This document shows positions 8,977 through 14,558 of a stretch of DNA of 14,558 nt, piece after piece. The translations under genes and the position numbers were made by a program. Below the pieces are notes generated by a model. It was not told the DNA's origin, did no database searches, and saw only the letters and a program-made list of their open reading frames with translations. How positions within the stretch are numbered: the stretch's first letter is position 1; every line of letters begins with the position of its first letter. This DNA is from Actinomycetes bacterium (GTDB taxonomy: Bacteria; Actinomycetota; Acidimicrobiia; Acidimicrobiales; RAAP-2). The stretch covers positions 1-14,558 of the forward strand of contig JAJZMN010000268.1 in the NCBI GenBank assembly GCA_021850345.1. The letters run 5' to 3'.

Positions 8977-9896
8977 CGCGCTCCGCCCGACTGGGGGCGG
9001 CGCTCGGCATCAACGTGGCTCTCGTGGCCGCGGAGGTCGTCGCAGGCGGTATCGCCCACTCCTCGGCCCTCCTCGCCGATGCGGGGCACAACCTCGCCGA
9101 CGTGGTCGCGGTCGTCGGCGCGCTCGGCGCGCTTCGTTGGACTCTCAGGCCACGGAGCGACGTTCGGTCCTTCGGGAACCACCGCGGCACGATCCTCGCC
9201 GCGCTCGGCAATGCCGCGCTGCTCGCGGTGGTCACCTGCGCGGTCGGCGCGCTCGGCGTCGACAGGCTCGTTCACCCGCTGCCCGTCGACGGGGCCCTCG
9301 AGGCGGTCGTGGCGGGCGCAGCGCTCGTCGCCAACGCGGCCGCCGCCTGGGTGCTACGAGACCCCACGGGGGAGCTGAGCATGCGAAGCGTCGCGCTGCA
9401 CATGTTGGGCGACGCGGCCGCCTCCGGCGCGGCCGTCGTCGCCGGCATCCTGATCGTGGCGGTCGGGCCGGCAGCCGAACGCGCGGACTCGGCGGCATCG
9501 CTTGCGGTCGCGGTCCTGATCGGGCTCCAGGCGGTGCGCCTCGTGCGAGAGAGTGCCGACGTGCTGTTGGAATCCACCCCCCCCGACGTGGACCTGCCCT
9601 CCCTGCGACGCGCCGTGACGGCGGTGCCGGGCGTCGGAGAGGTCCACGACCTGCATGTCTGGAGCCTGTCGAGCGACTACCGGGCGCTGTCCGCACATCT
9701 GGTGCTGGAGGGCCACCCCACGCTAGAAGAAGCCCAGCGGGTGGGCGAGAAAGTGCGTGGGCGGATGCTGCACGACTTCGGGATCGCGCACACCACCTTC
9801 GAGATGGAGTGCGAGCGGTGCGACGAGGAGACGCCCGATCCGTGCGGCATGGACGACCACCACGTCGGGCCGACGCCCACCGAGCTCTCTCGCTGA
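8973..9896 (+). CDS. Cation diffusion facilitator, probable Zn(II) exporter
   Basis: The 307-residue protein is a CDF-family metal/proton antiporter of the inner membrane with six predicted helices in about residues 1-195. The transport site is HNLAD in helix 2 (H39, D43) and HMLGD in helix 5 (H143, D147), the HD-HD pattern typical of Zn(II)-selective CzcD/ZnT members. The cytosolic dimerisation domain follows (VPGVGEVHDLHVWSLSSDY, 218-236). The C-terminus is unusually rich in metal ligands: C280, C283, C291, H296 and H297. The start overlaps the upstream stop (ATGA). It ends the operon. Zn(II) is the likeliest substrate; Cd(II) or Co(II) is possible. Why it is coupled to acyl-chemistry genes is unclear. 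Confidence 0.92.
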   Translation: MTRSARLGAALGINVALVAAEVVAGGIAHSSALLADAGHNLADVVAVVGALGALRWTLRPRSDVRSFGNHRGTILAALGNAALLAVVTCAVGALGVDRLVHPLPVDGALEAVVAGAALVANAAAAWVLRDPTGELSMRSVALHMLGDAAASGAAVVAGILIVAVGPAAERADSAASLAVAVLIGLQAVRLVRESADVLLESTPPDVDLPSLRRAVTAVPGVGEVHDLHVWSLSSDYRALSAHLVLEGHPTLEEAQRVGEKVRGRMLHDFGIAHTTFEMECERCDEETPDPCGMDDHHVGPTPTELSR

Positions 9897-9910
9897 GCGC
9901 ACGCGAAGGG

Positions 9911-9951
9911 CATGCCCGGCCGGGCGTGCACCGTGCCCCCCGCAACGGTGC
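9911..9951 (+). terminator. Possible terminator of the five-gene operon
   Basis: Fifteen bases after the CDF stop, CATGCCCGGCCGGGCGTG (9911-9928) is a near-perfect palindrome. The 7-bp inverted repeat GCACCGT (9928-9934) / ACGGTGC (9945-9951) with a 10-nt loop follows at once. The two structures overlap at one base. No T run follows, so this would be an atypical, Rho-assisted or RNA-stabilising hairpin rather than a classic intrinsic terminator. Confidence 0.35.
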
Positions 9952-10240
9952 CCGCGGCCGGTGCCCGGACGCAGTGCCCGGACGCGGCGAGACCCCGAGT
10001 AACCGTCCGGCCGGAACCGTCCAGCTCCTCGGGGCCACGCCCACGGCGACCCGCTGCCGACGTTCCCGGAGCAGTGTCGGACAGCCCCGTTCCCGCCGAC
10101 CGCGTCATCGGGCTCCAAGGAACCCTCCGACTCGTTGGACGAGCCACCTCGTTCGAATGGCCTTCCCCCGCCTGCCGGGCTACGCCTTCCGGCGCCTTCC
10201 GGTCCCGTCGGCCGACCTTGCGGCCTTCCGTCGGGGCACC

Positions 10241-10268
10241 GGGCTTGGCCTTTCGGCCCGCCCTTTTT
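10241..10268 (+). terminator. Intrinsic-terminator-like hairpin with T run
   Basis: GGGC-tt-GGCC-TTTC-GGCC-c-GCCC (10241-10263) forms an eight-pair GC stem with a small internal asymmetry and a four-base loop. TTTTT (10264-10268) follows directly. This is the only hairpin plus T-run combination I found on the plus strand. It lies 344 bp beyond the CDF stop and about 295 bp before tag, so it either ends a long 3' UTR or ends a separate small transcript. Confidence 0.45.
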
Positions 10269-10391
10269 CTCGTTCGTCGGTCCGCCTTTCGGCGCCCCTC
10301 CGTTCGATGGCGGGTTCGATCACTCGAACAATCGAGAGAGTGCTCCTCCTGCGACAAGAACGCAAGAGGTGCACGCGAAATCCCGAAGTTG

Positions 10392-10472
10392 TCCCCATGA
10401 ATCCGAGCTGGGTCCCCAGGTGGGGATCCTTCATCCCCAATGAAGGCCACCCATGTCCCCAGGCCGTCCCCA
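10392..10472. promoter_or_regulatory. Helically phased TCCCCA array upstream of tag
   Basis: TCCCCA occurs five times on the plus strand, at 10392, 10413, 10434, 10456 and 10467. The steps are 21, 21, 22 and 11 bp, close to whole turns of B-DNA. One inverted copy, TGGGGA (10421-10426), pairs with the second copy as TCCCCA-GG-TGGGGA. A perfect stem-loop, CCTTCAT-CCCCA-ATGAAGG (10428-10446), displays the third copy in its loop. The array ends 91 bp before the tag start. It looks like a multi-site protein-binding region; the binding factor is unknown. Confidence 0.45.
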
Positions 10473-10549
10473 GCTCCAGGAGTGGCGAGGCGGGACAGCA
10501 CGCGGCAGTGGCGTCACGGGGTCCAGCCGCGAGGCCGCTTGCGGCGCCG

Positions 10550-10555
10550 TAGAGT
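10550..10555 (+). promoter_or_regulatory. Candidate -10 element for tag
   Basis: TAGAGT at 10550-10555 fits TAnnnT and lies 8 nt before the ATG at 10564. That suggests a leaderless or nearly leaderless tag mRNA. No clear -35 hexamer and no Shine-Dalgarno sequence are visible ahead of the start. The spacing is slightly longer than the 6 nt seen at three other starts in the window, so the call is weaker. Confidence 0.35.
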
Positions 10556-10563
10556 CCGCCCCG

Positions 10564-11157
10564 ATGTCTGCGATGACCGCACAGCACGGCGCGGACGGCA
10601 AGCTGCGCTGCCCCTGGGCGATCGGCCCGTGGCTCACCCCCTACCACGACGACGAGTGGGGCACGGCGCTGCACGAGGACCGGCGCCTCTTCGAGCTGCT
10701 GGCGCTCGAGGGCGCGCAGGCGGGTCTCAGTTGGCTCACCATCTTGAAACGCCGCGAGCACTACCGGCGCGCCTTCTGCGGCTTCGACCCCGCGGTGGTC
10801 GCGGGGTTCGGCGCGCAGCAGCTCCGCGAGCTCATGGCGGACCCCGGTGTGGTCAGGAACCGCCTGAAGCTCGAGTCAGTGGTTGCGAACGCCGCGGGGG
10901 TCTCGAGGATCCAATCGGAGCTCGGCAGCTTCGACACGTACCTCTGGGACCGCGTGGACGGTGAGCCCGTTCGCAACACGTGGCAGTGCGCCACACAGGT
11001 GCCTGCGCAGACGCCGCTGTCCGTCGCCCTCGCCAAGGACCTTGCGCGCCGCGGCTTCCGCTTCGTGGGGCCGGTCACCTGCTACTCGTTCTTGCAGTCC
11101 GCCGGGCTGGTCATCGACCACCTCGTCTCCTGCTTCCGCCACTCGCCGAACGACTAG
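10564..11157 (+). CDS. tag: DNA-3-methyladenine glycosylase I
   Basis: Tag removes 3-methyladenine from alkylated DNA, the first step of base-excision repair. The 197-residue product has the family length. The zinc-binding set of the Tag family is complete: C16 (LRCPWA), H28 (YHDDEWG), H186 and C190 (IDHLVSC). LEGAQAGLSWLTILKRREHY (48-67) holds the conserved acidic residue E49 and base-pocket residues, and RRGFRFVGPVTCYSFLQSAG (162-181) is the other family block. The ATG at 10564 is chosen because it starts just before the homologous region and has a TAGAGT -10 element 8 nt upstream. An ATG at 10573 is an alternative, and the open frame extends to 10453 without family sequence. Its stop is 3 bp from the stop of the convergent Mce-associated gene. 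Confidence 0.95.
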   Translation: MSAMTAQHGADGKLRCPWAIGPWLTPYHDDEWGTALHEDRRLFELLALEGAQAGLSWLTILKRREHYRRAFCGFDPAVVAGFGAQQLRELMADPGVVRNRLKLESVVANAAGVSRIQSELGSFDTYLWDRVDGEPVRNTWQCATQVPAQTPLSVALAKDLARRGFRFVGPVTCYSFLQSAGLVIDHLVSCFRHSPND

Positions 11158-11160
11158 ACG

Positions 11161-11964
11161 CTAGGTGCCCGAGGTCGAGCTGGCCGACGGCGAGGTGCTC
11201 GAGGTCGAGCTGGCCGACGGCGAGGTGCCCGAGGTCGAGCTGGCCGACCCCTTGGCCGTCGGGCTGCTACCCGCTGTGAGCGACGGGCCTTGGAGGACGG
11301 TCACGTCGGCAACCTTCCAACGCCCGGCGACCTGACGCATGGTCACGACCATGCGCAGCACGTCGGTCTGCGGAGACGTGATCTTGTCGTTCACGTAGAG
11401 CTGGTCCACGACGGCGTAGACCGTCGCCTGGCCGCCGCCATAGCTCTGGACGTAGAGCGAGCGAACCTGCCCGCGCGATGAGGCGAGCGCCTTTTCGAGG
11501 TCCTGGCGGATGGCTGAGTTGAAGAACTTCTGGGCCTGAGTGGCGAAGTTGCCCGTCGCCATGGAGGTGACCGCGCCGAAGTCCGCGTCGACGGTCTTCG
11601 CGTCGAAATTGGTGAGATCGATGAGGAACGAGCGCGCGGACGCGCTCGCCTGTGCCTCTCCCGTCTGACGTGCGTGAAGCCCGGCCCATGCGATGCCGAA
11701 ACCGATCGTGCCCGCAAGTCCGAGGGCCGCCAGGACCGCGAGGCCCGCCACCCACGGGCCCGAGCGTCCACCCGTGACCCACCGCGGGCGGGCGCGCCGG
11801 TCCTCGGCCTCGTGGGGCGCCTGCGCCATCTGCTCGTCGGGCGCCTGCGCAGAGATGGTCCCCGACGCAGTCTCGGGTACGTCGGGCGCGTCGAGCACCC
11901 CCGTCGCCGCGGGCTCTTCGTCGTTGCCGGTCGCCGTGCCGACGACCTTCACTCCACTCGTCAT
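11161..11964 (-). CDS. Mce-associated membrane protein
   Basis: The 267-residue protein fits the Mas (Mce-associated) family found at the end of actinobacterial mce operons, where it supports assembly or stability of the lipid importer. Order of parts: an acidic, disordered cytoplasmic N-terminus (1-70), one membrane helix (about 71-94, WVAGLAVLAALGLAGTIGFG), then an extracytoplasmic domain (ASARSFLIDLTNFDAKTVDA, FFNSAIRQDLEKAL, TVYAVVDQLYVND, RWKVADVTVLQG) with the fold seen in Mas proteins. A Ser/Thr-rich tail (about 239-267) is built from a 10-residue repeat. The ATG at 11964 has GAGGAGAGGGG ahead. The frame stays coding-like for about 35 codons upstream, with GTG codons as weaker alternative starts. 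The gap to the upstream mce gene is 103 bp. Confidence 0.82.
   Translation of the reverse strand: MTSGVKVVGTATGNDEEPAATGVLDAPDVPETASGTISAQAPDEQMAQAPHEAEDRRARPRWVTGGRSGPWVAGLAVLAALGLAGTIGFGIAWAGLHARQTGEAQASASARSFLIDLTNFDAKTVDADFGAVTSMATGNFATQAQKFFNSAIRQDLEKALASSRGQVRSLYVQSYGGGQATVYAVVDQLYVNDKITSPQTDVLRMVVTMRQVAGRWKVADVTVLQGPSLTAGSSPTAKGSASSTSGTSPSASSTSSTSPSASSTSGT
11165..11248 (-). repeat. 30-bp tandem repeat in the 3' end of the Mce-associated gene
   Basis: The 30-bp unit (GTGCCCGAGGTCGAGCTGGC plus 10 bases on the plus strand) occurs at 11165-11194 and 11195-11224 with one C/T difference. A 24-bp partial copy follows at 11225-11248. It encodes the repeated decapeptide SASSTSGTSP / SASSTSSTSP at the extracytoplasmic C-terminus. 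Unit length is a multiple of three and copies are nearly identical, so copy number probably varies between strains. Confidence 0.9.
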
Positions 11965-12067
11965 GGTTCCCCTCTCCTCGTTCCGGTGCGCCACCTCTTG
12001 GTGGGGCACTTGCCTCCTCGTCTCGTCGTTCGTCTCGTTCGTCTCCTCGGGTTGCGCGTCCCCGGCA

Positions 12068-13426
12068 TCACGCTCGGCGACGACGGCGCCGGCGAGCTGG
12101 GCGGACCCCCCACGCCAGGACGAGCGCCGGAAGGACGACGCCACCCAGCACGAGCAAGGGCACGTCGGATGGGCCGTGCTCGGAGCGATAGGCGGCGGTG
12201 GTCGCTGTCGGGTGGCTCGAGGCGCCCCAAGTCGCCGACGCGGCCTGGTCTCCCCGACCCCGCACCCGCGCGTCCGCCGGGCTCGGCGGGCGCAGCTGCC
12301 CCCCGGCGGCGGGCGTGAACCCCGGCTGGGTCGCCTCCCCGGCGCCGTTGCCGAGCTCGGTCTGGCACGCTGCACCGGGGCGTACCGCAGGCAAGCCAGC
12401 GGGCGTCGGGTACTGGTCTCCCATCGGCGCGCCCGGCGGCAGGAGCAGACGGGTGCGCAGGAACGTCTGGTCGGGGTTCGCGCTCACGCCCGAGGTCAGC
12501 GGCTTCGCGGTGCCGGTGACCGCGACGGATGTGACGGCGCCGAAGAAGTACCTGTTCAGCCGCAGCGCCGACGAGAGGTTCGAGAGGTTGGCCGGTGCGT
12601 CGAGGTTCGCGTTCAGCTGGGCGAAGTCGTGGATGAGGCAGGCGAAGTCTGGGTTCTGGCTCTGGGAGAGCTTGGCGAGCTCCCCAGTCGCCGCGCCACC
12701 GTTCGTGAGGTCTCCGACGACCGCTGTCTTCTCCGCAGCGAGCACTTTCACGATCGACTCGGTGTTGGCGAGCGCCTGGGTGAGCTGCGGTCCACCGGCG
12801 CTCACCGCGTCCATCACCGGTGGCGCGTTGGCGAGCAGGGCCTCGAACTGGTGCTGGTAGGCCAAGAAGCGCTGCGAGAAGGCCGTGCTCGCCGAGATGA
12901 TCGTACGGATGTTGCCGGACTCGCCCTGAAGCGCCTGGGCAAGCTCAGTGAGCAGGTCGTTCAGCTTGCCCGGCGGGATCGCCCTCAAGAGCTTGGTCGC
13001 CTCGGCGATCACCACCCCCACTTGGGCGGGAACGTCGTTTCGGGCCACTGGAACAACGGCCCCCGAGCGCAGCGGGGGTACGCGCCCGCCATGGCGGGGA
13101 GTGAGCTCGACGACCTGCTCACCGAGGTCGTTCGCGATGCCGATGCTCGCGACGACGTCGCTCGGCACCGTCACGCCTGACTTGATCGACATGTCGACCT
13201 CCGCGCCCTTGCGCACGAGGCGCACCGCCGAGACGTCGCCCACAGGGACCCCGTTCAGCTCGACGGAGAAGTGTGTGTAGAGCCCAGAAGCGGTCGGGAA
13301 CACCGCCGAGATCCTCGTCGTGGACAAGAACGGGTTGCCGAGCAGGTCGACCACGCCGTAGGCGACGAGCGCAGCGGCCACGAGGCCGAACACGACGAGA
13401 TTGATCGCGAGCCGAGCGTTGCGCAT
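12068..13426 (-). CDS. Mce family protein, MceF-like
   Basis: Mce proteins are periplasm-facing subunits that channel lipids, and in some actinobacteria sterols, to a YrbE-type permease. The 452-residue product has an N-terminal membrane helix (about 7-30), then the MlaD/Mce domain (STTRISAVFPTASGLYTHFS, LNGVPVGDVSAVRL, GVTVPSDVVASIGIANDLGE). A long helical region and a Pro/Ala-rich tail follow. The extreme C-terminus adds a second hydrophobic stretch (VPLLVLGGVVLPALVLAWGV) and ends in an Arg run (RPARRRRRRRA), unusual for this family. The ATG at 13426 follows the upstream stop by 2 nt with AGGGG ahead; a GTG overlapping that stop is an alternative. Position after the lipoprotein gene and before the Mas gene matches mceF order. 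Confidence 0.88.
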   Translation of the reverse strand: MRNARLAINLVVFGLVAAALVAYGVVDLLGNPFLSTTRISAVFPTASGLYTHFSVELNGVPVGDVSAVRLVRKGAEVDMSIKSGVTVPSDVVASIGIANDLGEQVVELTPRHGGRVPPLRSGAVVPVARNDVPAQVGVVIAEATKLLRAIPPGKLNDLLTELAQALQGESGNIRTIISASTAFSQRFLAYQHQFEALLANAPPVMDAVSAGGPQLTQALANTESIVKVLAAEKTAVVGDLTNGGAATGELAKLSQSQNPDFACLIHDFAQLNANLDAPANLSNLSSALRLNRYFFGAVTSVAVTGTAKPLTSGVSANPDQTFLRTRLLLPPGAPMGDQYPTPAGLPAVRPGAACQTELGNGAGEATQPGFTPAAGGQLRPPSPADARVRGRGDQAASATWGASSHPTATTAAYRSEHGPSDVPLLVLGGVVLPALVLAWGVRPARRRRRRRA

Positions 13427-13428
13427 CG

Positions 13429-14442
13429 TCACCCCTGCTTCGCGCACGTCGTGGCGGGTGTCTGTCCGGCACCCCCATCGGGCAGACCGCACACGATCAG
13501 GTTGTTCAGGATCTGCAGGAAGTTGGCGCGCACGGACTCTGACATCGACGCGTCGTGCGCTGGGAGCCACTGGAGGAGCTGCGCGAGATCCTGCTGGTGG
13601 ATGGCCAACTGGCTGGAAACGGCTTCGAGCGCCTTGAGCTGGTCGACGATCTGGGGATACTCGCTCTGCAGAATTGTCGAACCTTGCTTGGAGACCGCAT
13701 CGAGCGAGACGAGCAGTTGCTCGAAGCGTGTGGAGTTCTGGGCGAGGACCTTTGCGGTCGATGAGAGGTTCGAGATCGCCTTCGCGTCCGCTCCCGATGT
13801 CGGCGCCAGGGTCGATCCGAGCCGGTCGAGGCTGTGGACCACGGTCGTGATCTGTTTCGTGCGCGTGGCGTAGCCGGCGACGACTGTCGACAGGGAGTTC
13901 AAGAACTGGTGCAATGCGGCAGCCTCGCCCGAGAAGCCCTGACCGCCGGCGTTCACGATCTGAGCAAGGTCGCTCGCGGAGATCGCGCCGAAGACCTGCG
14001 ATCCGTAGCCGATCACCTGTTCGACTGTCGGCACGATGCCCGTGCGCGCGATACGTTCCCCGTTCTCGAGGCGACCGACTGGGTGCCGGGGGACCGCCAG
14101 ATCGATGAAGCGCTCGCCCAGGATCGTCGTGCGGTCGACCTTGGCGATGACGTTCGCCGGCACGTCCGCGCTCGTGTCGATCGACATCACCACCTTCGCC
14201 CGGTCACCGTCGAGCGAGATGGCGGTCACGCTCCCGACGGGGACGTCGGCCATCTTCACCTGGGCACCCTGGGCCAGTGTGCCGACATCGGCGAAGAGCG
14301 CGGAGGTGGTGATCGTGCCTGCCGAGCCGATCCCGCAGCCCGACAGACCCAGCGCGAGGAGCGCGGTCCCGAGCAACGAGGTGACTACGGTCACAAGCCC
14401 GCGGCGGGCGGTCACCGGCGCACGGCCTCGCGGGGTGGTCAT
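13429..14442 (-). CDS. Mce family lipoprotein, MceE-like
   Basis: The 337-residue product begins with a lipoprotein signal peptide: basic residues, a hydrophobic stretch and the lipobox LSGC (33-36). Cys36 should be lipidated and anchor the protein outside the membrane. The Mce domain follows (SALFADVGTLAQGAQVKMAD, VPVGSVTAISLDGDRAKVVM, VIAKVDRTTILGERFIDLAV), then long helical segments forming the substrate tunnel. In mce operons the lipidated member is mceE (LprK-like), normally just before mceF, as here. The ATG at 14442 has GGAAGG about 8 nt upstream and overlaps the stop of an upstream frame (ATGA). The 2-nt gap to the next gene shows a single operon on the minus strand. Confidence 0.9.
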   Translation of the reverse strand: MTTPRGRAPVTARRGLVTVVTSLLGTALLALGLSGCGIGSAGTITTSALFADVGTLAQGAQVKMADVPVGSVTAISLDGDRAKVVMSIDTSADVPANVIAKVDRTTILGERFIDLAVPRHPVGRLENGERIARTGIVPTVEQVIGYGSQVFGAISASDLAQIVNAGGQGFSGEAAALHQFLNSLSTVVAGYATRTKQITTVVHSLDRLGSTLAPTSGADAKAISNLSSTAKVLAQNSTRFEQLLVSLDAVSKQGSTILQSEYPQIVDQLKALEAVSSQLAIHQQDLAQLLQWLPAHDASMSESVRANFLQILNNLIVCGLPDGGAGQTPATTCAKQG

Positions 14443-14558
14443 CGATGCGCCTTCCAGTCGGCGCGGACGTCGTGGCGGCGGACGTCGTGGCGGCGGACGT
14501 CGTGGCGGTGGACGTCGTGGCGGTGGACGTCGTGGCGGTGGACACGGCTCGCGCCGCG
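14439..14558 (-). CDS. 3' end of an upstream mce-operon gene (partial)
   Basis: Reading the minus strand from the window edge, one frame ends at a TGA (14441-14439) that overlaps the MceE-like ATG in the usual ATGA coupling. This frame is therefore the likely end of the preceding operon gene, expected to be an mceD-type member. Its visible C-terminus is five copies of a His/Arg/Asp/Val pentapeptide (HRHDV three times, RRHDV twice) and then RADWKAHR. Only 39 codons are in the window, so no domain supports the assignment. A second frame (PPPRR repeats) runs open into the MceE-like gene, and a third gives STATT repeats. Confidence 0.45.
   Translation of the reverse strand, partial: RGASRVHRHDVHRHDVHRHDVRRHDVRRHDVRADWKAHR
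14466..14540. repeat. 15-bp tandem repeat, five copies
   Basis: The unit GACGTCGTGGCGGYG occurs five times head to tail (14466-14480, 14481-14495, 14496-14510, 14511-14525, 14526-14540). The first two copies have C and the last three have T at the variable position. A degenerate sixth copy starts at 14541. The unit length keeps the frame, so the repeat can expand or shrink inside the coding tail of the upstream mce gene without stopping translation. Confidence 0.93.

Larger units (their letters stand above)
9897..10563. other. Structured intergenic region without a convincing gene
   Basis: These 667 bp separate the CDF and tag genes. Long open frames exist in several phases, but none has a ribosome site or recognisable protein, and their compositions (Arg/Pro/Gly-rich) are typical of non-coding GC-rich DNA. 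The stretch holds many signals: inverted repeats just after the CDF stop, a 12-bp direct repeat GTGCCCGGACGC (9961-9972 and 9974-9985), small hairpins with TTCC or TTTC loops, an intrinsic-terminator shape with a T run, GTTCGAT repeats (10302-10329) and a phased TCCCCA array (10392-10472). A small RNA gene is possible. Confidence 0.6.

Noticed and set aside
10314..10329. LexA/SOS box for tag
   Set aside because: The half-sites are in the reverse arrangement to TCGAAC-N4-GTTCGA and lie about 235 bp upstream of the start, so the match does not meet the consensus.
10389..10397. DnaA box or replication origin (TTGTCCCCA)
   Set aside because: It differs from the actinobacterial TTGTCCACA at one base, the other array members diverge further, and there is no dnaA or dnaN gene or AT-rich unwinding element nearby.
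9677..10501. Minus-strand Lys/Arg-rich open frame between the CDF and tag genes
   Set aside because: It overlaps the CDF gene's end, has no ribosome site and owes its composition to the CTTCCG-like repeats of the region.
11165..11248. CRISPR array
   Set aside because: The 30-bp repeats abut directly with no spacers and lie in a coding frame.
11961..12068. A 35-codon Arg-rich frame (MPGTRNPRRRTRRTTRRGGK...) between the MceF-like and Mce-associated genes, overlapping both neighbours by TGATG and ATGA
   Set aside because: The overlaps are tempting, but the codons (AGA, CGA, GGA) are unlike the neighbours. The coding signal here lies instead in the frame of the Mce-associated gene.

Overview
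The window is about 14.6 kb of very GC-rich DNA with strong third-position G/C bias. It looks like a chromosomal segment of an actinobacterium. An Mce lipid-transport operon, an F420-type luciferase-fold oxidoreductase, an SCP-x-like thiolase and leaderless TAnnnT promoters all fit Actinomycetota. An Acidimicrobiia-like lineage is my inference, not something the sequence proves. There are no rRNA or tRNA genes, intact mobile elements or CRISPR arrays.

Layout. (1) Positions 1-1082, minus strand: a secreted-protein gene whose reading frame is broken in several places. (2) 1083-1759: a gap with no convincing intact gene, holding a possible integrase remnant. (3) 1760-3229, plus: S-adenosylhomocysteine hydrolase (ahcY), convergent with a low-specificity threonine aldolase (3280-4326, minus). 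(4) 4365-4805, plus: a PaaI-type hotdog thioesterase, divergent from the aldolase across only 38 bp. Both genes appear to have leaderless promoters. (5) 4915-9896, plus: a tightly coupled five-gene operon encoding a luciferase-like F420-type oxidoreductase, an SCP-x-like thiolase, a FabH-type ketoacyl-ACP synthase III, a sugar-nucleotidyltransferase-like protein and a CDF Zn(II) exporter. Three junctions are ATGA overlaps and one is a 2-nt gap. A leaderless promoter and a cluster of TACC-N3-GGTA palindromes sit at its head. (6) 9897-10563: a gap with hairpins, an orphan intrinsic terminator and a helically phased TCCCCA array. (7) 10564-11157, plus: 3-methyladenine DNA glycosylase I (tag). (8) 11161-14558, minus: the 3' end of an mce operon, in transcription order an Mce gene tail, an MceE-like lipoprotein, an MceF-like protein and an Mce-associated membrane protein.

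Functionally, ahcY serves the methyl cycle and the mce genes probably import lipid or sterol-like substrates. The five-gene operon combines two acyl-condensing folds (thiolase and KAS III) with a redox enzyme, which suggests acyl-CoA or lipid chemistry of unknown product. The most interesting non-coding signals are the palindrome cluster at 4812-5046 and the phased TCCCCA array at 10392-10472. No regulator gene that could read either one lies in the window.
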